A stretch of DNA of 64,000 nt from Hydrogenophilus sp. GTDB taxonomy: Bacteria > Pseudomonadota > Gammaproteobacteria > Burkholderiales > Thiobacillaceae. Made by a program: the position numbers and the translations under genes. How positions within the stretch are numbered: the first letter of the stretch is position 1; the number at the start of each line of letters is the position of its first letter. The stretch covers positions 1-64,000 of the forward strand of contig DYFK01000012.1 in the NCBI GenBank assembly GCA_020725265.1. The letters are read 5' to 3'. This document shows, one piece after another, positions 43,756-54,744 of this stretch. The notes beneath the pieces are model-generated. The model did not search any database. It saw only the letters and a program-made list of their open reading frames with translations, and was not told the origin of the DNA.

Positions 43756-43781
43756 ACGGCCGCCCGGTGACGGGCGGCCGT
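43756..43781 (+). terminator. GC-rich hairpin after the porin gene
   Basis: Perfect 11-bp stem ACGGCCGCCCG/CGGGCGGCCGT with loop GTGA, 21 bases after the extI stop. Only a short T-rich stretch follows. Probably reduces read-through into the kinase gene. Confidence 0.65.
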
Positions 43782-43798
43782 GTCGTTTCCGGGCTTCG

Positions 43799-45279
43799 AT
43801 GAAAGGGATCGCCATCAAAACGCTGAGCATCCAGGGTGCCGCCGCGCAACGCGCGTCCGGCCCGACTTTTCCCGGTCGCCTGATACCGATCGCGATCGCC
43901 CTGCCACTCGGTCTGCTGTACGCCTATTTCGGCCCGCTCTGGCACGAGTCCCGGTTCTTCTGGCTGGCCGGCGCCGCCCTGGTCGGCGTGCTGAGTTATC
44001 TGGCCGCGCGCATGTTCGCCGAACTGGCCGCGCTGCGCCGGCTGGAACAGGGCATCCACAACGCCCGCGAAGGCCTGCTGGAACCGACGCCGGCCGAGCC
44101 CTATGCCTGGACCTGGGTCGGCCGCCTGATTCCGGAATACAACACCACCATCTCGACGCTGAGCCTGATGTTCCAGACCGTCGAGGAATGCCAGGGCCGC
44201 TTCCTCAACGAACGCAACCGCATCAACACCATCCTGCAAAGCCTGCCCGGCGCCCTGCTCAGCCTGGCCGACGACCTGCGCGTGACCATCGCCAACCGCC
44301 AGGCCGACGCGTTGTTCGGCGTCGAGGCCGGCCGGCTGATCGGCGCCAACCTGTTCGAGCTGCTCAACCTCAACGAACGCGACCGCGAGCTGCTGCGCGA
44401 CGCCTTCCTGTACAAGCACGCCATCCGCAACCAGGAAATCGCACTCGACGTCGGCGGCCGCAACCGCTTCTTCTCGCTCAACCTCGCGTTCTACAACGAC
44501 GAGGAAAACGACATGGGCGGCGTGCTTATCCTGCAGGACATCACCGAATACCGGCAGCTCATGGAAAGCGTGGCCACGCGCGAAAAACTGGTGGCCATGG
44601 GCCAGCTCGCCGCCGGCGTCGCCCACGAACTCAACACCCCGCTCGGCAACATCCTCGGCTACGCGCAACTGCTCGACCGCGGCGCCGCCGAACACCCCAA
44701 GCTGGCCGGCTACGCCCGCATCATCGCCGACGAGACCCAGCGCTGCTCGCGCGTGGTCCAGGATCTGCTCGACTACGCGCGCAAGGACAAGTGCAGCGGC
44801 GAGACCTGCGATCTCAACCAGCTCGCCCAGGAGCTGATCGAGACCTTCATCAACTGTCGGCTCAAGCGCTACCGCATCGAGGTCGCCCTGGAGCTGTGCC
44901 CGCAACGCCTGGTGGTCGAGGGCGGCTGCGGCCAGCTCGACATCGTGTTGACCAACCTGCTGATCAACGCCATCGACGCGCTCGACAAGACACCGTCGCC
45001 GCGCATCGTCGTGCGCACCTGGAAGGAAGACGCCTATGCCGCCATCGGCATCGCCGACAACGGCCCGGGCGTGCCGGCCGACATCCGCAACCGCCTGTTC
45101 GATCCATTCTTCTCGACCAAGGAAGTCGGCCAGGGCTCCGGCCTCGGCCTGTCGATCAGCCAGGCCATCGTCGCCAAGCGCGGCGGCTTCATCGCCTACG
45201 ACGCCGACTACGGCCAGGGCGCGCGTTTCGTCATCAAACTGCCGGCGGTGGACCTGGAACGCGCCACCCCGACCGCGTC

Positions 45280-45283
<4 letters not shown>
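43799..45283 (+). CDS. PAS-containing membrane sensor histidine kinase
   Basis: A 494-residue kinase. Two closely spaced N-terminal helices (IPIAIALPLGLLYAYFG and FFWLAGAALVGVLSYLAARM) leave almost no periplasmic loop, so the signal is sensed in the membrane or cytosol. A PAS domain (about 145-255, NTILQSLPGALLSLADDLRV) is followed by the kinase core with H-box VAHELNTPLGNILGYAQLLD, N-box NLLINAIDALD, DNGPGVPAD and GQGSGLGLSISQAI. It is coupled by ATGA to the sigma-54 regulator and follows the ext genes, so it probably controls them. Confidence 0.9.
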
Positions 45284-46689
<1,406 letters not shown>

Positions 46690-46728
46690 GCCGGGCGCCG
46701 GGCGATCGAACACGTTGGCGATCCGGCC

Positions 46729-48852
46729 TCAGACCGCGGTCAGGCGCGCGTAATCGAGGATGAACCACTTGTCGCCGACCTTGGGGAAGCTGACCTTGAT
46801 CTCGGTTTCCGGACCCTGGCCCTGGTAGGCGGCGACCACGCCCTCGCCGTATTTCGGGTGGCTGACCCGGCCGCCGATCCGGTAGGGCTGGCTGGCGGCG
46901 CGCGCCGGCGCCTGGTAATGCGGGCTGGGCGCCGGCGCGACGGCCGGCCGGGCGACGCGGATCGATAGCGAGCGCACCAGATCGGCCGGGATTTCCTCCA
47001 GGAAGCGCGAGGGCAGGCCGTAGCGGGTCTGGCCGTGCAGCATGCGCATCTGCGCGTGGCTGAGGGTCAGATGGCGGCGGGCGCGGGTGATGGCCACGTA
47101 CATCAGGCGCCGCTCTTCTTCCAGGCCGTCGGTCTCGGTCAGGCTGTTTTCGTGCGGGAACAGGCCTTCTTCCAGGCCGGTGATGAACACGCAGTGGAAC
47201 TCCAGGCCCTTGGCGGCATGCACGGTCATCAACTGGACCGCGTCCTCGCCGGCGCCGGCGGCGTGTTCGCCGGCTTCCAGGGCGGCGTGGGCGAGGAAGG
47301 CTTCCAGGCTCTGGTCGTCGCTTTCGGCGGCGAAGCCGGCGGCGGCGTTGGCGAGTTCGTTCAGGTTGTCGACACGGTCCTCGCCATCCTTGTCGTCCCG
47401 GTAGTGGGCGATCAGGCCGGAGCCGGCGACCACATGCTCGACGATTTCCGCCAGCGACAGGCCGGCGCGACCGGCGCGCAGACCCTCGATCAGGGTGACG
47501 AAGCCGGCGAACTTCCTGCCGGCCTTGCACGCCGCCGCCCACAAACTGACGCCGGCGGCGCGGGCATCGGCGTCCAGGCTTTCCAGACCGCGCGCGCCGA
47601 TGCCGCGCGCCGGGAAATTGACCACGCGCAGGAAGGCGTTGTCGTCGTCGGGGTTGGCGACCAGGCGCAGATAGGCGAGCGCGTGCTTGATCTCGGCGCG
47701 TTCGAAAAAGCGCAGGCCGCCGTATACGCGGTAGGGAATCCCGGCCGAGAACAGCGCGTGTTCGATGCCGCGCGACTGGGCATTGGCGCGATAGAGCACG
47801 GCCATGTCGACGTAGGCCTCGCCGTCGCGCCGGTGCGTCTGGATTTCCTCGACCAGGAAGCGTGCCTCCTCGCCATCGTCGAGGGCCTGGAAGTGCCGGA
47901 TCGGCTCGCCCCGGCCGACATCGGTCCACAGATCCTTGCCGAGCCGCTCGCGGTTGTGGCTGATCACCGCGTTGGCGGCGTCGAGGATGGTGGATACCGA
48001 GCGGTAGTTGCGGGTCAGCTTGATCGGCGCGGCGATGTCGAATTCCCGCATCAGCAGGCGCATGTTGTCGACGTTGGCGCCACGGAAGGCGTAGATCGAC
48101 TGGTCGTCGTCACCGACCGCGAACAGCGCGCTGTCCGGCCCCTTGAGCAGCTTCAGCCATTGGTATTGCAGGCGGCTGGTGTCCTGGAACTCGTCGACCA
48201 GGATGTGCCGGAAACGTTGCTGGTAATGCTCGCGCAGCAGCGCGTTGCGTGACAGCAGTTCATGGGCGCGCAACAACAGCTCGGCGAAATCGACCGCGCC
48301 CTCGCGCCGGATCTGGGCGTCGTATTCGGCGTAGTACTCGGTCAGTCGCCGGCTGTAGGGATCCCAGGCTTCGACCTGATCGGCGCGCAGGCCGGCATCC
48401 TTGCTCTGGTTGATGAAGCTTTGCAGTTTGCGCGGGTCGTATTTCTCGGTATCGACATTGAGCGCCTTGAGCACGCGCTTGATCGCCGAGAGCTGGTCGG
48501 AGGCATCCAGGATGGTGAACAGCGCGGGCAGGCCGGCCTCGCGATGATGGGTGCGCAGCAGCCGGTTGCAGAGACCGTGGAAGGTGCCCACCCACATGCC
48601 GCGGGTGTTGATCGGCAGCATCGCCGACAGGCGCGTGAGCATCTCCTTCGCCGCCTTGTTGGTGAAGGTGACCGCCAGTACGCCGGCGGGCGAGACCTGG
48701 CCGGTCTGGATCAGCCAGGCGATGCGCGTGGTCAGCACGCGCGTCTTGCCCGAGCCAGCGCCGGCCAGCACCAGCGCGGAAGCGGGCGTGGTGACGGCGG
48801 TGAGCTGATCCGAATTGAGCGTGTCCAGCAGGGGCGAGGGTGGCATCGACAT
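46729..48852 (-). CDS. uvrD: UvrD/Rep-family DNA helicase
   Basis: A 707-residue superfamily 1A helicase for nucleotide excision and mismatch repair. Walker A is LAGAGSGKTRVLTTR, followed by the usual LAVTFTNKAAKEM. Walker B is VDEFQDTSRLQ, motif III VGDDDQSIYAFRGA and motif VI VAITRARRHLTLSHA. The C-terminal tail (GGRVSHPKYGEGVV) is the Tudor-like UvrD domain that contacts RNA polymerase. ATG at 48852 or 48846 are both possible. Confidence 0.94.
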   Translation of the reverse strand: MSMPPSPLLDTLNSDQLTAVTTPASALVLAGAGSGKTRVLTTRIAWLIQTGQVSPAGVLAVTFTNKAAKEMLTRLSAMLPINTRGMWVGTFHGLCNRLLRTHHREAGLPALFTILDASDQLSAIKRVLKALNVDTEKYDPRKLQSFINQSKDAGLRADQVEAWDPYSRRLTEYYAEYDAQIRREGAVDFAELLLRAHELLSRNALLREHYQQRFRHILVDEFQDTSRLQYQWLKLLKGPDSALFAVGDDDQSIYAFRGANVDNMRLLMREFDIAAPIKLTRNYRSVSTILDAANAVISHNRERLGKDLWTDVGRGEPIRHFQALDDGEEARFLVEEIQTHRRDGEAYVDMAVLYRANAQSRGIEHALFSAGIPYRVYGGLRFFERAEIKHALAYLRLVANPDDDNAFLRVVNFPARGIGARGLESLDADARAAGVSLWAAACKAGRKFAGFVTLIEGLRAGRAGLSLAEIVEHVVAGSGLIAHYRDDKDGEDRVDNLNELANAAAGFAAESDDQSLEAFLAHAALEAGEHAAGAGEDAVQLMTVHAAKGLEFHCVFITGLEEGLFPHENSLTETDGLEEERRLMYVAITRARRHLTLSHAQMRMLHGQTRYGLPSRFLEEIPADLVRSLSIRVARPAVAPAPSPHYQAPARAASQPYRIGGRVSHPKYGEGVVAAYQGQGPETEIKVSFPKVGDKWFILDYARLTAV

Positions 48853-48910
48853 GGGGCGGGATTATAGGCGGCGTAAAATCGCGGCCGGTTTCCATTCGGA
48901 AGGTCATCCC

Positions 48911-49174
48911 ATGAGTCAGCAGATCACCATCTTCTATTTCGGCCATCTGGCGGAAATGCTTCATCGCGAAAGCGAAATCCTGTTCCTGCCGCTCACCGTC
49001 AAGGACATCCAGGGCCTGATGCGGCACCTGGCGCGACGTGGCGACCACTGGACCACGGTATTCGAGCAACCGCGGCCAAGCATGCGCATCACCGTCAACA
49101 AGCAGTTCGCCGAGGCCGGCACGCCGGTCAAGGGTGGCGACGAGATCGCCTTCGTCGCCTTCAGCATGGCCTGA
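48911..49174 (+). CDS. MoaD/ThiS-fold protein lacking the C-terminal Gly-Gly
   Basis: An 87-residue ubiquitin-fold protein resembling MoaD: ITIFYFGHLAEMLHRESEIL at the start, then RITVNKQFAEAGTPVKGGDE and IAFVAFSMA at the end. MoaD and ThiS need a terminal GG that is thiocarboxylated; here the chain ends FSMA, and neither other frame restores GG. It therefore probably does not donate sulfur to molybdopterin in the usual way. No other molybdopterin gene is nearby. 10 bases before lnt. Confidence 0.75.
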   Translation: MSQQITIFYFGHLAEMLHRESEILFLPLTVKDIQGLMRHLARRGDHWTTVFEQPRPSMRITVNKQFAEAGTPVKGGDEIAFVAFSMA

Positions 49175-49184
49175 GCCCGCCACC

Positions 49185-50666
49185 ATGTCCCCCGTCCTTC
49201 ACGGCCTGGCCGCCACCGGGCTCGGCGCGCTCGCCGTGGCCGGATACGCGCCACTGGGCTGGTTTCCGCTCGCCATCCTGAGCCTGGCCGGCCTGTTCTG
49301 GCTGGCGCGGGCGACCCGCCCCGGCCGGGCCTTCCTGCTCGGCTGGCTGTACGGCCTGGGCCTGTTCCTGGCCGGGGTGTCGTGGATATTCGTCAGTCTG
49401 TCGACCTACGGCGGCATGCCGGCACCGGTGGCGGTGATCGCCACCCTGCTGTTCTGCGCGTTCATGGCGCTGGCGCCGGCGGCGACATTGGCGCTGGCTT
49501 GCCGGCTGACGGCGCCGGGACCGGCGCGCGCGCTGCTCGCGTTGCCCGGCGCCTGGCTGCTGCTGGAATGGACGCGGGGCTGGATCTTCAGCGGCTTTCC
49601 CTGGCTGGCGCTCGGCTATTCCCAGGCGCCGGACAGCCCGCTGGCCGGTTTCGCGCCGGTGTTCGGGGTGTACGGCGTGTCGCTGGCGGCGGCGTTGCTG
49701 GCCGGCGCGCTCGCCCTGGCCGCCACGCGCGGTTCCGGCCGGCGCTTCGCGGCGATCCTGGTGCTGGCGTTGCCACTGGCCGGCTTCGGGCTCGGCCAGG
49801 TGGCCTGGACCGAACCGGTCGGCGAACCGGTGTCGGTGGCGCTGGTGCAGGGCAACATCGCCCAGGACATGAAATTCCGCCCGGATCGGCTGGAAGCGAC
49901 CCTGCGCTTTTACGCCAACGCCGCGCGCGACAGCGAGGCCCGGTTGGTGGTGCTGCCGGAAACGGCGTTTCCGGTGTTCCGCTCCATGTTGCCGGACGAA
50001 TTCCTCGAATACCTGGCCGAACCGGCGCGCGCGCGCGGCGGCGACGTCGTCTTCGGCCTGGCCGAGGACGAGGGCCCGGAGCGCTACTTCAACAGCGCCA
50101 CCAGCGTCGGCGCCGCGCCGGAAGGCGGCTACCGCAAGCATCATCTGGTGCCGTTCGGCGAGTTCGTGCCCTGGGGCTTCCGCTGGCTGGTGGACATGAT
50201 GTCGATCCCGCTCGGCGACTTCACCGCCGGCGCCGCCGACCAGGGGCCGATCGCGGCGGCCGGCCAGCGGCTGGCGCTCAACATCTGCTATGAGGATGCC
50301 TTCGGCGAGGAACGCGTCGCCGCCGCGCGCGCCGCCACCCTGCTGGTCAACATCAGCAACGACGCCTGGTTCGGCGCCAGCCTGGCGCCCTGGCAGCATC
50401 TCCAGATCGGCGCCATGCGCTCGCTGGAGGCCGGACGCTGGCAACTGCGCGCCAACAACACCGGCATCACCGCGATCCTCGATGAGCGCGGCCGCGTCCG
50501 CGTCAGCCTGGCGCCGTTCGTCACCGGCACGCTGAACGGCCATGCCCAGGGTCGCGACGGCCTGACCCCGTTCCTGCGCTGGGGCAATGCTCCGGCGATC
50601 GTGCTCGCGGCCCTGCTGCTGGCGGTCGCGCGATTTTTTTCATCACGGATTTCGAGCAAACCATGA
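49185..50666 (+). CDS. lnt: Apolipoprotein N-acyltransferase
   Basis: A 493-residue inner-membrane enzyme that N-acylates the lipoprotein Cys. About eight hydrophobic segments, five or six before residue 215, precede the nitrilase-like periplasmic domain with catalytic Glu in LVVLPETAFPVF, Lys in YRKHHLVPFGEFVPWGF and Cys in ALNICYEDAFGE. A final helix follows (AIVLAALLLAVARFF). The ATG at 49185 follows the MoaD-like stop. ATGA overlap with selD. Confidence 0.94.
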   Translation: MSPVLHGLAATGLGALAVAGYAPLGWFPLAILSLAGLFWLARATRPGRAFLLGWLYGLGLFLAGVSWIFVSLSTYGGMPAPVAVIATLLFCAFMALAPAATLALACRLTAPGPARALLALPGAWLLLEWTRGWIFSGFPWLALGYSQAPDSPLAGFAPVFGVYGVSLAAALLAGALALAATRGSGRRFAAILVLALPLAGFGLGQVAWTEPVGEPVSVALVQGNIAQDMKFRPDRLEATLRFYANAARDSEARLVVLPETAFPVFRSMLPDEFLEYLAEPARARGGDVVFGLAEDEGPERYFNSATSVGAAPEGGYRKHHLVPFGEFVPWGFRWLVDMMSIPLGDFTAGAADQGPIAAAGQRLALNICYEDAFGEERVAAARAATLLVNISNDAWFGASLAPWQHLQIGAMRSLEAGRWQLRANNTGITAILDERGRVRVSLAPFVTGTLNGHAQGRDGLTPFLRWGNAPAIVLAALLLAVARFFSSRISSKP

Positions 50667-51712
50667 CCCGACTCACCCATCTTTCCCATGGCGGCGGCTG
50701 CGGCTGCAAGATCGCGCCGGCGGTGCTGGAAAAAATCCTCGCCGACACGCCGTTCGCCAAGGGGCTGAGCAGCGGTTTTCCGGACCTGCTGGTCGGCATC
50801 GAATCATCCGACGATGCCGCTGTCTGGCGCTTGAACGACCACCAGGCGATCGTCGCCACCACCGATTTCTTCATGCCCATCGTCGACGATCCTTACGAAT
50901 TCGGCCGGATCGCCGCGACCAACGCGATTTCCGACGTCTACGCCATGGGTGGTCGCCCGCTGTTCGCGCTGGCGCTGGTCGGCATGCCGGTCGACAAACT
51001 GCCGGCCGAGACCATCCGCGCCATCCTGGCCGGCGGCGAGGCGGCCGCGCGCGCCGCCGGCATGCCGATCGCCGGCGGCCATTCCATCGATTCCCAGGAA
51101 CCGATCTACGGGCTGGTCGCGATCGGCGTGGTCGATCCGGCACGCATCAAGAAGAACAATGGCGGCCGCGCTGGCGACACGCTGATCCTGGGCAAGGGGC
51201 TGGGGGTCGGCATCCATTCGGCGGCGTTGAAGAAGGACGCGCTGCCGGAGGCCGGCTACCGGGCCATGATCGACTCGACCACGCGCCTGAACACCCCTGG
51301 AATCGAACTCGGCGGACTGGACGCGGTGCATGCGATGACCGACGTCACCGGCTTCGGCCTGCTCGGCCATTGCCTGGAACTGGCACGCGGCTCCGGGCTG
51401 ACCGCTCGGCTGGAGTTCAGCCACCTGCCGGTGCTGCCGGACGCGGCGGAACTGGCGCGCGCCGGCTTCGTCACCGGCGCCAGCGGCCGCAACTGGCAAA
51501 GCCATGGCGGCGACGTGGCGCTGTTCGACGGCTGCGCCGACTGGCAGCGCGCCCTGCTCACCGACCCACAGACCAGCGGCGGCCTGCTGGTCACCTGCGC
51601 CGCCGACGCCACCGAAATGGTGCTCGAACTGTTCCGCCGCCACGGGTTCGAGCAGGCCGCCGTGATCGGCTACCTGGAGTCCGGACCGGCGCGGGTCACG
51701 GTGGCGGCCTGA
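50663..51712 (+). CDS. selD: Selenide, water dikinase
   Basis: A 349-residue enzyme making selenophosphate from selenide and ATP. The catalytic loop GGGCGCKIAP at about residues 11-20 has Cys, not Sec, and the essential Lys. Other family stretches: DDAAVWRLNDHQAIVATTDF, NAISDVYAMGGRPLFALALV, AGGHSIDSQEPIYGL and TDPQTSGGLLV. It shows that the cell uses selenium, for selenoproteins or selenouridine tRNA. selA, selB and selU are not in the window. Coupled to lnt. Confidence 0.96.
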   Translation: MTRLTHLSHGGGCGCKIAPAVLEKILADTPFAKGLSSGFPDLLVGIESSDDAAVWRLNDHQAIVATTDFFMPIVDDPYEFGRIAATNAISDVYAMGGRPLFALALVGMPVDKLPAETIRAILAGGEAAARAAGMPIAGGHSIDSQEPIYGLVAIGVVDPARIKKNNGGRAGDTLILGKGLGVGIHSAALKKDALPEAGYRAMIDSTTRLNTPGIELGGLDAVHAMTDVTGFGLLGHCLELARGSGLTARLEFSHLPVLPDAAELARAGFVTGASGRNWQSHGGDVALFDGCADWQRALLTDPQTSGGLLVTCAADATEMVLELFRRHGFEQAAVIGYLESGPARVTVAA

Positions 51713-51733
51713 CGGCGCGGGCCGGCGCCGGAT

Positions 51734-52519
51734 TCAGCCGACGCCGTGGGTGGCGGCGATCCGGCGCAGGGTCGGCACCGCCAGGCCGCCGGCGTCGGCG
51801 TGATGCAGCGCCCGCTTGAGCCGGGCTGGCGCCGAACGCCCGGCGCAAGCATGCGCCGGATCGGCATCGATGGCCTCGACCAGCCCCGCCATCAACGCGG
51901 CGCGGTCATGGCGCTCGCCGGTCAGCCAGTCCTGGACATCGAGCACGTCGGCGGCGACCGCCTCGGCCAGCGGCCGATGCGCGCGCCACAGACCACCGAC
52001 ATCGCCACCGGTTTCCAGACCGGCGATGTTGGTGGCAAGAATGTAGAGATTCTTGCGCACCAGCTCCCAGCGCAAGTCGGCGGCGGCGGTCACGACGCGC
52101 GCCGGCAGGTCGATGGCGGCCAGCGCGGCAACCAGACGTTCCGCCTCGGGGCCGAATACCGGCGACGGCAACAGCGCCTTGGCGTCGGTGCCTTTCTTCT
52201 TCTCGAACCAGACCGAAATCACGGTCGGATCGACGATCCGGTGGGCTTCCCAATCGCGCGGCAGCAGCTCGTTCTGGAGCAGGCCGACACTGTCGCGCCA
52301 AGCCTCCGGCAGGCCGGCCAGCACCGGATGCAGGTCGGCTTCGGCGACCGCGACCATGACCAGATCCGGCTCCGGCCAACGCCGCGCCAGGGTTTCCAGA
52401 TCGTCGTCGCGGTTGACCGGGACGACGACATGGCCGGCGCGCAGCAGGCCCCCGGCGAATACCCGACCGAGCTGGCCGAGGCCGATCATGACGATGATGC
52501 TTCCGTGACCATGGTTCAT
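51734..52519 (-). CDS. Ketopantoate-reductase-like NAD(P)-binding protein
   Basis: A 261-residue protein. The N-terminal Rossmann motif is MIGLGQLGRVFAGGLLRAGH (about 11-30), followed by a dinucleotide-contact DLVMVAVAEADLHPVL. The helical C-terminal half (RWELVRKNLYILATNIAGLE) resembles ApbA/PanE-type dehydrogenases, but the typical active-site Lys-Asn pattern is only partly clear. Substrate unknown. Strong AAGGAGG site 8 bases before the ATG at 52519. Converges on selD with 21 bases between. Confidence 0.7.
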   Translation of the reverse strand: MNHGHGSIIVMIGLGQLGRVFAGGLLRAGHVVVPVNRDDDLETLARRWPEPDLVMVAVAEADLHPVLAGLPEAWRDSVGLLQNELLPRDWEAHRIVDPTVISVWFEKKKGTDAKALLPSPVFGPEAERLVAALAAIDLPARVVTAAADLRWELVRKNLYILATNIAGLETGGDVGGLWRAHRPLAEAVAADVLDVQDWLTGERHDRAALMAGLVEAIDADPAHACAGRSAPARLKRALHHADAGGLAVPTLRRIAATHGVG

Positions 52520-52635
52520 GGCTGACGCCTCCTTGGTTTCCTGTCCGGTGAGTTCGCGATTGTAGGCGGGCCGGCGGCCTTGGGCATGCCCGCCGTCGCG
52601 GTTAATATCGCCGGCTCGCCAACCGGAGACCGACG

Positions 52636-53781
52636 ATGTCCAACCCTGCCGCGCCCGCCATCCCGCCCTTCCAGCCCCCCCGCCGCGCCCTCATGGGGCC
52701 GGGGCCATCCGACGTGCCCGAGCGCATCCTGGCGGCGATGGCGCGGCCGACCATCGGCCACCTCGACCCGGCCTTCACCGACATGATGGAACAGGTGAAG
52801 ACGCTGCTGCGGTACGCTTTCCAGACCGGCAACAAACTGACCTTTCCGGTGTCCGGCCCGGGCTCGGTGGGCATGGAAACCTGCTTCGTCAATCTGGTCG
52901 AGCCGGGTGACCAGGTCATCGTCTGCGTCAACGGCGTGTTCGGTGGCCGCATGGTCGAGAATGTCCGGCGCTGTGGCGGCGTCCCGATCGTGGTCGAGAG
53001 CGCCTGGGGCCGCGCGGTCGATGTCGACCAGGTCGCCACCGCCTTCGCCGCCACGCCGGACGCGAAAATCCTGGCGTTCGTGCATGCCGAAACCTCGACC
53101 GGCGCGCAATCCGACGCCGCCGCGCTGGCGGAAGTCGCTCGCCGCCACGGCGCCTTGACCATCATGGATTGCGTGACCTCGCTGGCCGGCACGCCGGTGC
53201 TGGTCGACGCCTGGGGCATCGACGCCGCCTATTCCGGCAGCCAGAAATGTCTGTCCTGCACGCCCGGTCTGTCACCGGTGACCTTCTCCGAAGCCGCCAT
53301 CGACAAGGTACGCGCGCGCGGGACGCCAGTGCAAAGCTGGTTCATGGACCTGAATCTGGTGCTCGGCTACTGGAGCGGCGAGGGCAAGCGCACCTACCAC
53401 CACACCGCCCCGATCAACCCGCTCTACGGCCTGCACGAAGCGCTGGTGATGCTGGCCGAGGAAGGCATCGAGAACGCCTGGGCGCGCCACCGGGCCATGC
53501 ACGAGGCACTGAAGGATGGTCTGGAAAAGCTCGGCCTGGAGTTCATCGTGCCAGCGGCGGAACGCTTGCCCCAGCTGAATTCCGTGGCCCTGCCCGCCGA
53601 CATCGACGACGCCGCCGCGCGCGCCCGCCTGCTCGCCGAATTCAACCTGGAAATCGGCGCCGGCCTGGGCGCCCTGGCCGGCGGGATCTGGCGGATCGGC
53701 CTGATGGGCGCGTCGGCGCGACCGGAAAACGTCGATGTCTGCCTGAAGGCTTTGGCGGGGGTAATGGGTAGTAGGGAGTAG
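52636..53781 (+). CDS. Serine/alanine-glyoxylate aminotransferase
   Basis: A 381-residue class V PLP enzyme. It opens with LMGPGPSDVPERILAAMARP, typical of glyoxylate aminotransferases. The PLP Lys is in YSGSQKCLSCTPG, and VDAWGIDAAYSG and KRTYHHTAPINPLYGLHEAL complete the pattern. It converts glyoxylate to glycine and probably handles phosphoglycolate salvage after RuBisCO oxygenation, fitting the autotrophic setting. Divergent from the NAD-binding gene. Confidence 0.88.
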   Translation: MSNPAAPAIPPFQPPRRALMGPGPSDVPERILAAMARPTIGHLDPAFTDMMEQVKTLLRYAFQTGNKLTFPVSGPGSVGMETCFVNLVEPGDQVIVCVNGVFGGRMVENVRRCGGVPIVVESAWGRAVDVDQVATAFAATPDAKILAFVHAETSTGAQSDAAALAEVARRHGALTIMDCVTSLAGTPVLVDAWGIDAAYSGSQKCLSCTPGLSPVTFSEAAIDKVRARGTPVQSWFMDLNLVLGYWSGEGKRTYHHTAPINPLYGLHEALVMLAEEGIENAWARHRAMHEALKDGLEKLGLEFIVPAAERLPQLNSVALPADIDDAAARARLLAEFNLEIGAGLGALAGGIWRIGLMGASARPENVDVCLKALAGVMGSRE

Positions 53782-53835
53782 GTAATGGGGAGTGGGAAGA
53801 GCCCTCTACCGACCTTGCCCCACTTCCTACTACCC
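53766..53835. other. Imperfect inverted repeat between converging genes
   Basis: GGGTAGTAGG (53766-53775) pairs with CCTACTACCC (53826-53835), with an inner AGTGGG/CCCACT pair, forming a long imperfect stem that includes the aminotransferase stop. The G/T-rich low-complexity sequence differs from its surroundings. Possible bidirectional terminator without T-run. Confidence 0.4.
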
Positions 53836-53842
53836 CTCCCGG

Positions 53843-54166
53843 TCACCGCTCCAGCAACCCCGTCTTGTCCGGCTTGCCGTTCCATTCGTCGGCGTCGGTC
53901 GGCGCGTCCTTCTTCTCGGTGATGGTCGGCCAGTTTCTCGCCAGTTCGGCGTTGATCGCGATGAACTGGCGCTGGCTTTCCGGCACGTCGTCCTCGGGGA
54001 AGATCGCCTCGGCCGGGCATTCGGCGACGCACAGATTGCAGTCGATGCACTCCTCCGGGTCGATGACCAGGAAATTCGGGCCTTCATGGAAGCAATCCAC
54101 CGGGCAGACCTCGACGCAATCGGTGTATTTGCATTTGATGCAGTTCTCGGTAACAACGTAAGTCAT
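53843..54166 (-). CDS. fdxA: 7Fe-8S ferredoxin FdxA
   Basis: A 107-residue ferredoxin with one 3Fe-4S and one 4Fe-4S cluster. Cys pattern: [20 protein letters not shown] and [19 protein letters not shown]. The acidic C-terminal extension ([20 protein letters not shown]) is typical of this type. The start MTYVVTENC is the family start, so the upstream in-frame region is ignored. Low-potential electron carrier. Confidence 0.96.
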   Translation of the reverse strand: MTYVVTENCIKCKYTDCVEVCPVDCFHEGPNFLVIDPEECIDCNLCVAECPAEAIFPEDDVPESQRQFIAINAELARNWPTITEKKDAPTDADEWNGKPDKTGLLER

Positions 54167-54299
54167 CGCTTTTCTCACTATGGGTTTTTCGCTAGGATAG
54201 CGGCGAATTCCGCGCCGGCCAAAAATCAGTCGCCCAGACTCTCGTAGCGCAAGCCTTTCTTCATCACCGCAACCTCCCTTTCCTCCACGAGGATTTCCC

Positions 54300-54626
54300 A
54301 TGAGCGAACACATCCATTACGTCACCGACGACACCTTCGAGCAGGAAGTCCTGCAATCCCCCATGCCCGTGCTGGTGGATTACTGGGCCGATTGGTGCGG
54401 TCCCTGCAAGATGATTTCCCCGATCCTCGACGAGGTGGCGAAGGAATACGCGGGCCGGCTCAAGGTCTGCAAGCTCAACATCGACGAAAACCAGCAGACG
54501 CCACCCAAGTACGGCATCCGCGGCATTCCGACCCTGATGATCTTCAAGAATGGCAACGTCGAGGCCACCAAGGTCGGCGCGCTGTCCAAGTCCCAACTCA
54601 CCGCGTTCGTTGACAGCAACATCTGA
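54300..54626 (+). CDS. trxA: Thioredoxin 1
   Basis: A 108-residue thioredoxin with active site [10 protein letters not shown] and the cis-Pro region [14 protein letters not shown]. Cytosolic disulfide reductase. AGGA site 6 bases before the ATG. The trxA-rho order is common in proteobacteria. Confidence 0.97.
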   Translation: MSEHIHYVTDDTFEQEVLQSPMPVLVDYWADWCGPCKMISPILDEVAKEYAGRLKVCKLNIDENQQTPPKYGIRGIPTLMIFKNGNVEATKVGALSKSQLTAFVDSNI

Positions 54627-54744
54627 CATCCGATAGTTTCCAACCGTCCGGCGTCCTGCCGGGCGGCATCTCCCCCACCCGTCCTCCCTTTCCCGCAAGC
54701 CGGCTCCGGCTTCATCCCCACTCTTTCTGATTTCCGCGACCGCC

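Noticed and set aside
50693-50715. Possible selenocysteine in SelD
   Set aside because: The catalytic position is encoded by TGC (Cys); no in-frame TGA is present.
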